Part shown: one piece after another, positions 37,002 through 46,958 of the stretch
How the letters are laid out: the number at the start of each line of letters is the position of its first letter
Position numbering within the stretch: the stretch's first letter is position 1
Source of the DNA: Paramagnetospirillum magneticum AMB-1
GTDB lineage: Bacteria; Pseudomonadota; Alphaproteobacteria; Rhodospirillales; Magnetospirillaceae
Direction: 5' to 3'
DNA length: 64,000 nt
NCBI RefSeq assembly: GCF_000009985.1
Contig: NC_007626.1
Coordinates: 2,091,828 to 2,155,827, forward strand
Made by a program: the position numbers and the translations under genes
Notes under the pieces: generated by a model
Seen by the model: the letters and a program-made list of their open reading frames with translations, nothing else
What the model was told of the DNA's origin: nothing
Databases searched by the model: none

Positions 37002-39464
37002 ATGTCACAGGCACCTGAAGCCGCCGGCGAGCGGATTCCGGCCGGATTGCACGCCGCTGAAGCCGCCGGCGAGCGGATTCCGGCCGGATTGCACGCCGCG
37101 TTGCTGCGTGATCTTCCCGATGTCCTTTACAGCGTCGATGCCGCCGGCCGCTTCATATGGGTTTCTCCCAACGCGGCCACGGTGTTCGGATACTCGGCCG
37201 AGGAACTGGTCGGCATGGAGGCGGCGGCCCTTTACGCCAAGCCCGAGGACCGTGTCGGAACCGTCAGGCGGATTCGCGACGCGGGCGGCCGTGCCGTCCG
37301 CTCCGAGGTCGAAATGCGCCGCAAGGACGGCATTTCCATTTGGGCGGCCATCTACGCCTGCGCCCTGATGGACGGGGAGGGCCGGATCACCGGCATCAAC
37401 GGCGCCATCCGCGACATTACTGAGATCTGGCAGACCCGCAAGACCCTGGGCGACAGCGAGGACCGCTTCCGCCGCCTGTCCGACGTGGCGACCGAGGCCA
37501 TCTGCATTCACTTCCAGGGCAAGATCATCGACATGAACAAGGCGTTCGAGACCTTGTTCGCCTATTCCCGCGATGAATTGCTGACCATGTGGGCCTGGGA
37601 CGTCATTGATCCCCGCGACATCTCGCTGGCCAAGAGCATGGTCGCCCAGCAATACGAGGCGCCCTACGAGGTCAGGGGCATCCGCAAGGATGGCTCGGTC
37701 TTCCCCATGGAGATCCATTCCAAGCACAGCCGGATGGGCGGCGATTCCGTCCGCGTCACCTCCATCCGCGACCTGACGCAAAGCAAGAAGGCCGAGGCCA
37801 GCGTCCGCCTGCTGTCCCAGGCGGTGGAGCAAAGCCCGGTGGCGGTGGCGGTGGTTGGCGGCGATGGCATGGTTCAGTACGTCAATTCCGCCCACGCCTC
37901 CCTGACCGGCCACTCCTCCTCCGCCGTGGTGGGAAAGCCCCTGTCGGCGCTTTATCCCGGCAAGGCGGGCGCGATGCTGGGCGATTTCTGGCGGACATTG
38001 CTCGGCCAGGGGGAACTGCAGGGCGAGCTTCAGGTCAATCGGCAGGATGGCACCTGGCAGTGGCAGCAGGTCCACGGCTCCAAGGTGGCGACGCCGGGGG
38101 AAGAGGGGACCCATTATCTACTGCAGATCGAAGACGTCACCTTGCGCAAGGATCAGGAACGCAGGCTTCAGCATCAGGCCCTGTTCGATGGCCTGACCGA
38201 CCTGCCCAACCGGGTTCATGCCCTGGACCGTCTGGCGCGTGAGATCGATATGGCCCGCGACCATGGACGCAAGGTGGGCCTGCTGTTCGTTGATCTGGAT
38301 GGATTCAAGGCCATCAACGATTCCCTGGGGCACGAATACGGCGACGAATTGCTGGTCCTGGCCGCCGAACGCCTGCGTCAGGCCGCCGGGGACGGGGGCG
38401 TCGTCGCCCGATTCGGCGGCGATGAGTTCCTGGTGATCATGGGAGATATGGAGGATGGCGCCGCCGCCGGCGAAGTGGCGGCGGCGATCGTCGATCGCTT
38501 CTCCCAGCCCTTCACCATCAGCCGGCGCGACCTGATCTCCACCGCCAGCATCGGGCTGGCTCTTTATCCCGAGGACGGCCGGACCCAGCAGACGCTGTTG
38601 CGCAACGCCGATATCGCCATGTATCAGGCCAAGCTGGCCGGGCGGAACCGCTTCTGCTTCTTTACCAGCCGTATGAACGAGGAGGCCGAGGCCCGGCTGC
38701 GCATGGAGGGCGAGTTGCGCCGCGCCGTGGGCACCGACCAATTCCATCTGGTCTACCAGCCGCTGGTGGCGGTGGCCACCGGCCGGGCCGTCGGTGTCGA
38801 GGCGCTTTTGCGCTGGAGCAATCCCGAACTGGGCAACGTCCCTCCGGATCGCTTCATCCCCCAGGCGGAGACCTGCGGCGTGATCGTCGCCATCGGACGC
38901 ATGGTGCTGGAAACCGCCTGCCGCGATGCCCGCCGCTGGGTAGAGGACGGACATGCCGATCTCCGGCTGTGCATCAACGTCTCGCCCCGCCAGTTCCAGG
39001 ACGCGGGCTTTCTCGGGGACGTACGGGCCGCCCTGGCCGGGTCGGGCCTGTCGCCGGCCAATCTGGAGCTTGAGATCACCGAGGGATTGCTGCTGACCGA
39101 GCGCGGCGACGTGGACACTCTGCTGCGGACCTTGACCGATATGGGCGTCAAACTGTCCATCGACGATTTCGGCACAGGCTATTCGTCGCTCAGCTATCTC
39201 GAGCGTTTTCCCTTTGATACCTTGAAGATCGACCGTTCCTTCATGATCGGCATGCTGGAGCGCCAGGAACGCAAGGTGCTGGTGGAGACCATCGTGGCCA
39301 TGGCTTCGGGGCTGGGCCTCGAAGTCATTGCCGAAGGGGTCGAAACGGCGGAGCAGATGGCCCATCTCGCCGCCATCAACTGCGACATCGCCCAGGGCTA
39401 CCTGTTCAGCCGGCCGGTTCCCGCCGGGGATATTTCGCCGCTGCTGGATCGGGTCTTCCGGTAG
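37002..39464 (+). CDS. Triple-PAS GGDEF-EAL protein (c-di-GMP turnover)
   Basis: 820 aa, ATG behind GGGAGG. Three PAS domains (about 35-145, 150-265, 268-385), then GGDEF (about 395-555) with an intact RFGGDEF active site, then EAL (about 570-815) with VEALLRW, ISPRQFQ-like VSPRQFQ, DDFGTGYSSL and IAEGVET motifs. Both c-di-GMP synthesis and hydrolysis residues appear intact. No membrane segment. Residues 5-32 contain two exact copies of a 14-residue unit (42-bp tandem duplication). Confidence 0.93.
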   Translation: MSQAPEAAGERIPAGLHAAEAAGERIPAGLHAALLRDLPDVLYSVDAAGRFIWVSPNAATVFGYSAEELVGMEAAALYAKPEDRVGTVRRIRDAGGRAVRSEVEMRRKDGISIWAAIYACALMDGEGRITGINGAIRDITEIWQTRKTLGDSEDRFRRLSDVATEAICIHFQGKIIDMNKAFETLFAYSRDELLTMWAWDVIDPRDISLAKSMVAQQYEAPYEVRGIRKDGSVFPMEIHSKHSRMGGDSVRVTSIRDLTQSKKAEASVRLLSQAVEQSPVAVAVVGGDGMVQYVNSAHASLTGHSSSAVVGKPLSALYPGKAGAMLGDFWRTLLGQGELQGELQVNRQDGTWQWQQVHGSKVATPGEEGTHYLLQIEDVTLRKDQERRLQHQALFDGLTDLPNRVHALDRLAREIDMARDHGRKVGLLFVDLDGFKAINDSLGHEYGDELLVLAAERLRQAAGDGGVVARFGGDEFLVIMGDMEDGAAAGEVAAAIVDRFSQPFTISRRDLISTASIGLALYPEDGRTQQTLLRNADIAMYQAKLAGRNRFCFFTSRMNEEAEARLRMEGELRRAVGTDQFHLVYQPLVAVATGRAVGVEALLRWSNPELGNVPPDRFIPQAETCGVIVAIGRMVLETACRDARRWVEDGHADLRLCINVSPRQFQDAGFLGDVRAALAGSGLSPANLELEITEGLLLTERGDVDTLLRTLTDMGVKLSIDDFGTGYSSLSYLERFPFDTLKIDRSFMIGMLERQERKVLVETIVAMASGLGLEVIAEGVETAEQMAHLAAINCDIAQGYLFSRPVPAGDISPLLDRVFR
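37015..37098 (+). repeat. Exact 42-bp in-frame tandem duplication
   Basis: 37015-37056 is repeated without change at 37057-37098, at the 5' end of the GGDEF-EAL gene. It duplicates 14 residues of the form AAGERIPAGLHA before the first PAS domain. Confidence 0.95.
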
Positions 39465-39473
39465 GGCCGGAGC

Positions 39474-41009
39474 CTATTTCTCCTCCCAGGGCACCGGCAT
39501 GGCGCGCCAGCGCTTCCAGCACTTGTCCGCCGCCCCCAGCAGGGCCGAGCGGCGGCTCTGATGCCAGCCGGCGACCAGTCCGGCAGCGCGGGACGAGCCC
39601 GTTTCGGCGCCGCGCCCCGACAGCTTGGGTCCCGCCACGGCGATATCGTTGAGTTGGCCCAGGACATCTTGTAATTCCGACAACTCGGCCAGGAAGACCT
39701 TGGTGGTCTTGCGCGGCACCAGCGAGGCGAAGAACTCGCCGGCATAGCGCACCTGCTTGCCGCGGATGCGCACCGCGTGCCGCTGTTCGGGCGAAAGCCG
39801 TGACAGGGATTCGCCGCCTTCCCTCAGCAGGTTTCGGACGGCCTTGCTGACACGACGGGCGGCGAAGGCGGCGATGGGCTCGGCCAGCCGGCGGCGTGGC
39901 CCGCCATGGGTCGGGGCCTGCCAGTCGCCGGTTTCAACCCAGCGCCCCAGGTTGAGGATCATGGCCGCGTAGCGCCGGGATTTCACTGCTGCGATGGCGG
40001 CGGCCAGCTTGGCCTCGCGGTCCTTGCGCCAATGGGCGTGCAGGGCGGCTAGTCCGGCATCGTCGGGATGGGCGGCCATGACCGGAGCGACGATTTCCGA
40101 CAGGAAGACCTCGGCATCGCGGGCCGGGCCCAGATGGCCCAGCAGCCAGCGCAGGTCGTCCTTGACCCGCGCCAGGTCCGCACCGGCGGTAACGGTCTTG
40201 AAGACCTTGATGGCCGAGCGCAGGCGGCGCATGGCGACCCGCATCTGATGAATGGCCTCGCCCGCTTCGGTGGCCAGCAGGCAGCGCTCGTTGAGCATCA
40301 GATGCTCGAGGCAGGCGCGCGCGATGGCCCGGAAGGAGTCTTCCACCGTCATGGCGGTGGAGAGGGAGGGGGACTTGGCCTTGACCACCGGCGCGGTCTT
40401 GCCGGCCGCCAGATTGTATCCCCGTTCCGATTTGGACAGGCACATGGGCCGCGCCGCCGCTTCTTCCAGGATGCCGGCGGCCAGTTGGAACAGGTGGGCA
40501 GGGGTGCCGCTGACCAGCTCCAATTCCACCTCGGAAATCTCTTCGCGCCGGTCGCCGGCGATGACCGCGCCCCGGTCCAGCGCCACCTCGGCCTCCCAGC
40601 CGTCGCCGCCCAGGCGGAACAGGCTGCGCTCCACCTCGGTGGCGAAAACCGGCGACAGGCGGTCGGCCAGTTCCCCGTCGGCAAAGGCGGCAAGGCCGGT
40701 CAGGCGCAATTGTTCCGCGTTCAGCTCGGAAGACGGTACCGGCACTTCCCACTCGTCGCGATCGAACAGGCCGGACACCGAGGTTCCGGCAGTCTTCACC
40801 GTCTGCACGAAGCCGGAGCCGGTTCGCCGCACCCGGACGGCGATGCCCTGGGCCGCCAGGATGAAGTCGGGTGTATCGAAATAGATCGAGGACAGGCGCT
40901 TGGACGTCGGCTCGGCCAGCCGTCCGGCACTCAGGCAGGGGCGCTGGGCGATGCGGGCCAAGTCCTCGGGGGCCAGCGCCAGCTTCAACTCGATTTCTCG
41001 GCCGTCCAT
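39474..41009 (-). CDS. CYTH-CHAD domain protein (inorganic triphosphatase type)
   Basis: 511 aa. The N-terminal CYTH domain (about 1-205) has the signature EIELKLAL, YFDTPD, RVRRTG and a long acidic strand EISEVELELVSG, as in ygiF-type triphosphatases that cleave inorganic tripolyphosphate. The C-terminal CHAD domain (about 225-505) is helical with conserved His and basic residues (IHQMRVAMRRLRSAIKVF, LRWLLGHLGPARDAEVF) and binds polyphosphate. Convergent with the GGDEF-EAL gene with 9 bp between stops. Cytoplasmic. Confidence 0.92.
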   Translation of the reverse strand: MDGREIELKLALAPEDLARIAQRPCLSAGRLAEPTSKRLSSIYFDTPDFILAAQGIAVRVRRTGSGFVQTVKTAGTSVSGLFDRDEWEVPVPSSELNAEQLRLTGLAAFADGELADRLSPVFATEVERSLFRLGGDGWEAEVALDRGAVIAGDRREEISEVELELVSGTPAHLFQLAAGILEEAAARPMCLSKSERGYNLAAGKTAPVVKAKSPSLSTAMTVEDSFRAIARACLEHLMLNERCLLATEAGEAIHQMRVAMRRLRSAIKVFKTVTAGADLARVKDDLRWLLGHLGPARDAEVFLSEIVAPVMAAHPDDAGLAALHAHWRKDREAKLAAAIAAVKSRRYAAMILNLGRWVETGDWQAPTHGGPRRRLAEPIAAFAARRVSKAVRNLLREGGESLSRLSPEQRHAVRIRGKQVRYAGEFFASLVPRKTTKVFLAELSELQDVLGQLNDIAVAGPKLSGRGAETGSSRAAGLVAGWHQSRRSALLGAADKCWKRWRAMPVPWEEK

Positions 41010-41185
41010 GAAGGTCCCTCGGTCGATCGCCGAACTATACCAGTCCTGGGGCGTTCGGCCATTAGCAAAGTGTGAACCTTCATTGACGCATTATGCGTGA
41101 CAGGCTGAAAAAGCCTTGTCCTGTCCGTCCCGATATGAGAGTCCGGGAGGGGCGGGCAAGCGTGCCATCTTTGGGGGCGACGTCG

Positions 41186-42559
41186 ATGAGCAGGAAAGGG
41201 TTGAGCCGGAGCATCCTGGCCGTGTCGCTGGCGGCGGCACTGGTGGGGTGCGGTTTTCTCAACGACCCCCGCGGCTTCACCGATGCGGTGATGAAGTCCC
41301 CCCTGCTCGACGACGATACCAGCGAACTGGCCATGAGCGCCCTGACCCGGGGCGAGTACAGCACCGCCGAAAGGCTGGCTATCGGGGCGCTGCGCCGCAA
41401 TCCCAAGGACCCCTATGCCCTTTACACCGCCGGCATGGTCTATCAGGCCACCGGCCGCTACGATCTCGCCCATCAGTATTACGAGGTGATTCTGGCCAAC
41501 CGCCCCCAGGTGATGCTCACCGTGCCGTCCCAGGGCGGGCCGCAGGTCCGTTCGCTGGTGGACGTGGCCCAGGCCAACCTGCTGGTGGTGGACAAGATGC
41601 TGGGCCGTTCCGTCGTCGGTTCGGCGTTGCGCTCCGGGCGGGGGACGGAGATGACGCCGCAGCAATTGGAGCACACTGGCGCCTCAAGGTGCCGCGCGGG
41701 GCTCCATCGCGGCCGAACCGCTGGGCGAGCCGGGGCAGGCGATCCCGGCCTCCATGATGGCGACGCGGGGCGCCACTCAGGCCGAGACCAACGTCGCCAC
41801 CCGTTTCCGTGCCTTGCGCCGCCTGTTGGACGAGGGGCTGATCACCCCGGAGGAGCATTCCCGGCGCCGCAACACCAATCTTGGCGCATTGCTGCCCTAT
41901 TCGTCGTCGCTGCCCCCGGCCCAGGGGCTGGAACGCCCCGGCCCAACCGAGGAACAGGTGGTGGACCGCCTGCGCGCCCTGGCTGTTTCCCTGGAAAGCC
42001 GCGCTTTGTCGCCGGCCGAGCACGGGGCCGAGCGCACCGCCATCCTCGACGCCTTGCTGCCGGCCGAGCCGCGCAAGGTCGACATGCCGGTGCTGCCGCC
42101 CAAGGATATGATGGAGGCGGCCACCGCCGTCGGCCGGGTCGAGCGGCTGCGCGCCGCCAATCTGATCTCCACCGAGGAGGCCAAGCGCGAGAAGGCCGCC
42201 GTCGAAAAAGTCTTGGACAGCCAACTGGCCAAGCAACCGGTTTCGGGCACCGCGTCCGGCCTGCGCCAGGGCTCCGCCAATGGCAACGGGGCCAAGTCGT
42301 CGTCCGGCGGCGGCACGCCCGGCGTCGGCCTGGGCAGCGCCAAGACCGAGGAGGCCGCCCGCGAGACCTGGGAAAAGATCAAGGCCAAATTCCCCGAGGA
42401 GCTGGGCGCGGTCAACGCCACCTTCCCCAAGGTTGACCAGGCGAGCGCGGAACCCGCTGGCGCATCGTCGCCGGTCCCCTGAAAAACCGGGCCGAGGCGG
42501 TGAAGCTGTGCAAGGTGCTGAAGCTTCATCGTCAGTCCTGCGAGGCGACGTCATATTAA
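41186..42559 (+). CDS. TPR/SPOR lipoprotein, split by two compensating frameshifts
   Basis: The ATG at 41186 starts a lipoprotein signal (SILAVSLAAALVGC, lipobox Cys about residue 22), followed by a TPR pair (GEYSTAERLAIGALRRNP, YALYTAGMVYQATGRYDLA). The frame must change near 41670-41677 (one base too many) to continue as STLAPQGAARGSIAAEPL and a helical, Pro/Ala-rich region, and change back near 42440-42455 (one base too few) to end in RWRIVAGPLKNRAEAV, a SPOR-like segment, with TAA at 42557-42559. The restored product is about 457 aa, an outer-membrane or periplasmic lipoprotein perhaps binding peptidoglycan. The two shifts cancel, which favours sequence error over real decay. Confidence 0.7.
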
Positions 42560-42660
42560 CGCAAATTCCGCCGGTCTGACCTTCGGTCTATGGGGGGGCT
42601 TGAATCCACCCCCACGGGCATACAATGTGCTGTCGTGTAAGGCATCGAGGGGGGCGCGCC

Positions 42661-43485
42661 GTGACGTACAAGGATATCCTGGTCCAGGTTGACGATCATC
42701 CGCGCGCCCGGGTGCGGCTGGAACTGGCGGCCGGCCTTGCCGCCCGCTTTCAGGCTCATCTCATCGCGCTCAATGTGCGCGACCAGACATTGCTGCCCTC
42801 CCATGTGACCGCCCAGTTCGGGGGCGATCTCGACCAGTTCCGGGCCGCCGGCGATGCCGAGGCCGCGTCGCGGGTCATGGCCATGGTCGAGTCCTTCGAC
42901 GTTCCCCCTGGGGTGACCCGGGAATGGCGCGACGTCACCGGCCCGCTGTCGGAAACCGTGGCGCTGCACGCCCGCTATGCCGATCTGGCGGTGATCGGGC
43001 AGGCCCAGGCCGAGTCTTCCTCACCCCGTCTGGCCGACGAGTTGATCATGTCGGTAGGCCGCCCGGTGCTGGTGGTGCCCTTCGCCGGGCGCTTCCCCAC
43101 CCTGGGGCGGCGGGTGATGGTGGCCTGGAATGGCGGCCGCGAGGCCACCCGCGCCATCCATGACGCCATGCCCCTGCTGGTCGGCGCGGAAACCGTGCAT
43201 GTCATCGCCATCAATCCCGGCCACGGCATGGCCGGGCACGGGGACGTTCCGGGCGCCGACATCTGTCTGCACCTGTCGCGCCACGGGGTCAACGCCGTGT
43301 GCGAGCACGTGGCCTCGGACGACCTCAATGTGGGCGAGATGCTGCTGTCGCGGCTGGCCGACGAGGATGTGGACCTGATGGTCATGGGCGGCTATGGCCG
43401 CTCGCGCCTGCGCGAGATGGTTCTGGGCGGCGCCACCCGGCACATGCTGGATTCCATGACGGTGCCGGTGCTGTTCAGCCACTGA
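42661..43485 (+). CDS. Tandem universal stress protein (UspA family)
   Basis: 274 aa from GTG 42661 (a 12-codon extension upstream is not conserved in pattern). It holds two Usp domains: residues 1-140 (YKDILVQVDDHPRARVRLELA, ending LVVPF) and 150-274 (RRVMVAWNGGREATRAIHDA). The second keeps the nucleotide-binding signature GGYGRSRLREMVLGGATRHML; the first lacks it. Cytoplasmic, stress-related by family. The 3' end overlaps the convergent permease gene by 11 bp. Confidence 0.88.
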   Translation: MTYKDILVQVDDHPRARVRLELAAGLAARFQAHLIALNVRDQTLLPSHVTAQFGGDLDQFRAAGDAEAASRVMAMVESFDVPPGVTREWRDVTGPLSETVALHARYADLAVIGQAQAESSSPRLADELIMSVGRPVLVVPFAGRFPTLGRRVMVAWNGGREATRAIHDAMPLLVGAETVHVIAINPGHGMAGHGDVPGADICLHLSRHGVNAVCEHVASDDLNVGEMLLSRLADEDVDLMVMGGYGRSRLREMVLGGATRHMLDSMTVPVLFSH

Positions 43486-44316
43486 GGGCGGTCTGCCCCT
43501 TGGGGTCCAGGGCCCGCTGCAATCCATCGCCCAGCAGGTTGAAGCCCAGCACGGTGGCGAAGATGGCGGCGCCCGGCCAGAAGGCCATCAGTGGGGCGCT
43601 CCAGACGACGTCCATGGCCCCGGTCAGCATGTTGCCCCATGACGCCAGGGGTGGGCGGATGCCGAGGCCCAGGAAGGACAGGGCGCTTTCGATCAGGATG
43701 ATGTTGCCCACCGACAGGGTGGTGCCACCACCATGGGCGAGGCCACATTGGGGAGGATGTGGCGCAGCATGATCCGGCCGGGCCGGGCGCCCATGGCCTC
43801 GGCTGCGCGCACGAAGTCCCTGGTGCGCACCGAAAGCGTGGCGGCCCGCACCAGCCGCGCCACCCCGGTCCAGGCGACGCAGGCGATGATCACGGCGGGG
43901 CGCAGCACGGCGAAGACTTCCGACTCCGTCATGGCGGGCGGCACGCCCAGCTTGGCTGGGTCGGCGGCAGCCAGCACGATCAGCAGCGGCAGCAGCGGCA
44001 GCGACATCACGCCGTCGGTGAGGCGCATCAGCAGGGCGTCGGCCTTTCCGCCATGATAGCCGGCCAGCAGGCCGATCACCGTGCCGATCGAGGCCGCCAG
44101 CAGGGCGGTGATGGCGGCGACGCTCAGCGAGATCAGCCCGCCCTGGGCCAGCCGGGCGCCGATGTCGCGGCCGAGATCGTCTGTGCCCAGCGGGTGGACC
44201 AGGGAGGGCGGCTCGAAGCGGCTGGCCAGATCCAGCGCTTCGGGAGCCGGCAGCAGCCAGGGCGCCGCCAGAATCGCGGCCAGCAACAGCAACAGGATGG
44301 CGGCCCCGGCCTTCAT
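43475..44316 (-). CDS. Peptide-type ABC transporter permease (DppC-like), frameshifted
   Basis: The ATG at 44316 overlaps the stop of the upstream permease gene. Residues 1-195 carry the DppC pattern: one N-terminal TM, LGTDDLGRDIGARL, a long TM bundle and the permease loop EAMGARPGRIMLRHILPN. At about 43725 the frame breaks just after SPMVVA. The sequence TTLSVGNIILIESALSFLGLGI and the C-terminus (ASWGNML to the stop at 43475) continue in another frame. One missing base in a GTGGTGGC-ACCACC stretch explains it, so sequence error is likely. Restored length about 280 aa. Confidence 0.75.
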
Positions 44317-45254
44317 GGCTTGCCGATCCTGGGGTCAAGGCGCTGATAGGCCATGTCGGCCAGGATCGAGCCTGCCAGGGTCATGGCCGTGGCCAGCAGC
44401 AGGCCCGACAGGGCCAGATTGAAGTCGTTGCCCATCACCGCTTCATAGATCAGCCGGCCCATGCCCGGCCAGGCGAACACCGTCTCGGTGATCAGCGCGC
44501 CGGAGAACAGGCCTCCGAATTCCAGGGCGATGATGGTGGTGATGGGCAGCAGGGCATTGCGCAACTGGTGCCGCAGCACGATGCGGGCCGGACCGCAGCC
44601 CTTGGCCCGCGCCGTGCGGATGTAATCGGCCCCCGCCTCGCCGATCATGGCCGCCCGCATGTGCCGGGTCGCCTGTCCGATGCCGGCCAGGGCCAGGGCG
44701 GAGACGGGCAGCACCATATGGCGCAGCCGGTCGGTGGGGCCGCCGTCGCCCACGCTCTCCACCCCGCCGGCCGGCAGCCAGCCCAGCGACACGGCGAACA
44801 CCACGATCAGCATCAGCCCCAGCCAGAACACCGGCACGGAAACCGAGGCGAAGGCCGCGAGGTTGACCAGCCGGTCCACCAGGCCGCCGGGTCGCAGCGA
44901 GGCGAGAATGCCCAGCGGAATGGCCAGGGACAGGGACAGCGCCATGGCCGACAGCATCAGCAGGGCGCTGTTGCCCAGGGCCGGAGCCATGGCGTCGAGA
45001 ACCGGACGGGCATAGAGGCGGGAATAGCCCAGCTCGCCCTGGAGCACTTGCCCCAGCCAGCGCAGCCAGCGCTCGGTCCAGGGGCGGTCCAGGCCGTAAA
45101 GGACTTTCAGCCGCACGGCGTCTTCGGGCGTCAGGCGGGGATCGCCGGCGATCATCAGGTCGATGGGGTCGCCGGGCATCAGGCCCATCAGGCCGTAGAC
45201 CACGAAGGACATGACCAGCAGCACGAGGACCGACTGGATCAGCCTTCCGGTCAC
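44313..45254 (-). CDS. Peptide-type ABC transporter permease (DppB-like)
   Basis: 313 aa from a GTG at 45252-45254 whose GTGA overlaps the stop of the binding-protein gene; longer upstream in-frame extension lies within that gene. DppB pattern: N-terminal TM (SVLVLLVMSFVVYGLMGLMPGDP), six TMs in all, the loop YIRTARAKGCGPARIVLRHQLRNALLP cut here as EAGADYIRTARAKG then RIVLRHQLRNALLP, and FAWPGMGRLIYEAVMGND. It works with the DppC-like permease and the binding protein; no ATPase gene is nearby. Confidence 0.93.
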   Translation of the reverse strand: MTGRLIQSVLVLLVMSFVVYGLMGLMPGDPIDLMIAGDPRLTPEDAVRLKVLYGLDRPWTERWLRWLGQVLQGELGYSRLYARPVLDAMAPALGNSALLMLSAMALSLSLAIPLGILASLRPGGLVDRLVNLAAFASVSVPVFWLGLMLIVVFAVSLGWLPAGGVESVGDGGPTDRLRHMVLPVSALALAGIGQATRHMRAAMIGEAGADYIRTARAKGCGPARIVLRHQLRNALLPITTIIALEFGGLFSGALITETVFAWPGMGRLIYEAVMGNDFNLALSGLLLATAMTLAGSILADMAYQRLDPRIGKP

Positions 45255-46900
45255 TCCCACCGCCAGTTCTCCACCCAATAGGGAGAGGGGTCCTGGTGGC
45301 CGGTGGGTTCCAGCCCCTTCAGTCCTTTGGGCAGGATGAAGGAATCCGATCTGAAGAACAGTGGCAAGGCGGGCAGGTCGGCGGCATAGAGCGCCTGAAT
45401 CTCCCGCCACAGAAGCCTGCGCTTGTCCTTGTCCGGCTCCACCTCGACCGCGTCGATCAGCCTGTCCATGGCCGGGCTGGCGTAGCCGGTGTAATTCTGT
45501 CCCGACCAGTTGTTGGCTCCATTGGGGATCATGCTGGAATGGAGCATCGAGCGCGGCACGCTTTCCGGGGCCGAATACCAGGCGAACAGCGCCATGTGGG
45601 GGAATTTGCGCCGGGTCACCGTGTCACCGAACAGCACGCGGGGCGGCTCGGTCTTCAGACGAAGCTCGACGCCGATCTTCTTCCACTGGGATTGCATCAC
45701 CTGCGCCACCAGCTCGCGTGAGCGGTTGCCGGCGGTGGTGACCAGTTCCAGCGACAGGCGCTCGCCCTTGGCGTTGACCCGGATGCCGCCGGGCCCCGGT
45801 TTCCACCCCGCCTGATCCAGCAGGACGGCGGCGCGGGCCGGATCGAAGGTCGCCTTGGGCAGATCGGCGGCGAACACCCAGTCCAGCGGCGGCACCAGGG
45901 ATTCGGCGACGATCTGGCGGCCCTCGAACAATTGGCGCGAGATGGTCTCGCGATCCAGGCCCAGCAGCAGGGCGCGGCGGATTTCGGGGACGGCCAGGAT
46001 GGGCGAGCCCAGGTTGATATCCAGATGCTCGTAGGTCAGGCTGGGCTTGGTGATGACGGCAAAGCGGGCGCCGTGGCGCTTCTCGAAGGCCAGGGACTGC
46101 TCCAGCGGCAGGCCCAACTCGCCGGCGATCATGTCGATGCCGCCCGACAGCAGGTTGGCCTCCAGCGAGGCGGTGTTCTCGATGGCCTTGACGACAATGC
46201 GCCTGAAGGCGGGCTTGGCGCCGCCCCAATGGGCATTGGGCTCCAGCACCACGTGGCTGCCCTGGACCACCGAAGTGATGCGGTAGGGGCCGTTATAGAG
46301 GCCGGGATTGGTGGAATCCTGGTCGTAGGCGGTGCGGTTGCGGTACTCGGCGGGGGCGCTTTTGAAGCGCGGCCCCTCGATATGGGCGGGCAGCAGCCGC
46401 AGATCGTTGATGGCGTTGTAGTCGAAGGTCAGCTTGTCCACGTGCAGGGTGAAGGTGCGGGCGTCCTTGACCTCGACCCTGGTGATGCGGCGGAACAGCT
46501 CGGCCGCCGCCACGCCCGACTGGGGATGGCGCCCCACCTCCCAACTGAACACCACGTCGTCGCTGGTCACTGGCTTGCCGTCGGCCCAGCGGGCGTCGGC
46601 CCGCAGCGTGTAGGTGGCGGCGATGCCCCTCTTGCCGCCCGCCAGGGTCTCCACCTTGGCCAAGCCGTTCTCGATGGTGGGCAGCGTCTCGCACAGCAGG
46701 CAGGTCAGCTGCCACGACGCGTCATAGGCGGTGATGGGGCGATGGGCAAAGGCCAGCACATAGGTCTTGGCCAGCATGGATTCGATGGACGGGTTCAGCG
46801 TCGCCGGAAATTGGGTGATGCCGATGGCCAGCTCGTCCCTGGCCCAGGCGGGGGCGGCGAGCATGACCGAGAGAAGGGCTGGGGCGAGGCGCTTGAACAT
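45251..46900 (-). CDS. Extracellular solute-binding protein, family 5 (oligopeptide/nickel type)
   Basis: 549 aa from ATG 46900, with a cleavable signal peptide (KRLAPALLSVMLAAPAWA-R). Family 5 features: RDELAIGITQFPATLNPS, WADGKPVTSDDVVFSWE, IALLGLD-like RALLLGLDRETI, ARAAVLLDQAGWKPG and a C-terminal ALPLFFRSD. It binds a substrate in the periplasm and delivers it to the DppB/DppC-like permeases encoded by overlapping genes. The substrate cannot be told from sequence. Confidence 0.92.
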   Translation of the reverse strand: MFKRLAPALLSVMLAAPAWARDELAIGITQFPATLNPSIESMLAKTYVLAFAHRPITAYDASWQLTCLLCETLPTIENGLAKVETLAGGKRGIAATYTLRADARWADGKPVTSDDVVFSWEVGRHPQSGVAAAELFRRITRVEVKDARTFTLHVDKLTFDYNAINDLRLLPAHIEGPRFKSAPAEYRNRTAYDQDSTNPGLYNGPYRITSVVQGSHVVLEPNAHWGGAKPAFRRIVVKAIENTASLEANLLSGGIDMIAGELGLPLEQSLAFEKRHGARFAVITKPSLTYEHLDINLGSPILAVPEIRRALLLGLDRETISRQLFEGRQIVAESLVPPLDWVFAADLPKATFDPARAAVLLDQAGWKPGPGGIRVNAKGERLSLELVTTAGNRSRELVAQVMQSQWKKIGVELRLKTEPPRVLFGDTVTRRKFPHMALFAWYSAPESVPRSMLHSSMIPNGANNWSGQNYTGYASPAMDRLIDAVEVEPDKDKRRLLWREIQALYAADLPALPLFFRSDSFILPKGLKGLEPTGHQDPSPYWVENWRWE

Positions 46901-46914
46901 CCCCCTAGAATCAA

Positions 46915-46950
46915 AGCCCCGCCCCCGACTGTCAAGCCGGGGGCGGGGCT
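46915..46950 (-). terminator. Terminator between small secreted protein gene and binding-protein gene
   Basis: A 13-bp perfect GC-rich hairpin pairs 46915-46927 with 46938-46950 and is followed on the minus strand by TTGATTCT. It separates the small secreted-protein gene from the ABC transporter genes. Confidence 0.8.
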
Positions 46951-46958
46951 GGCGCAAT

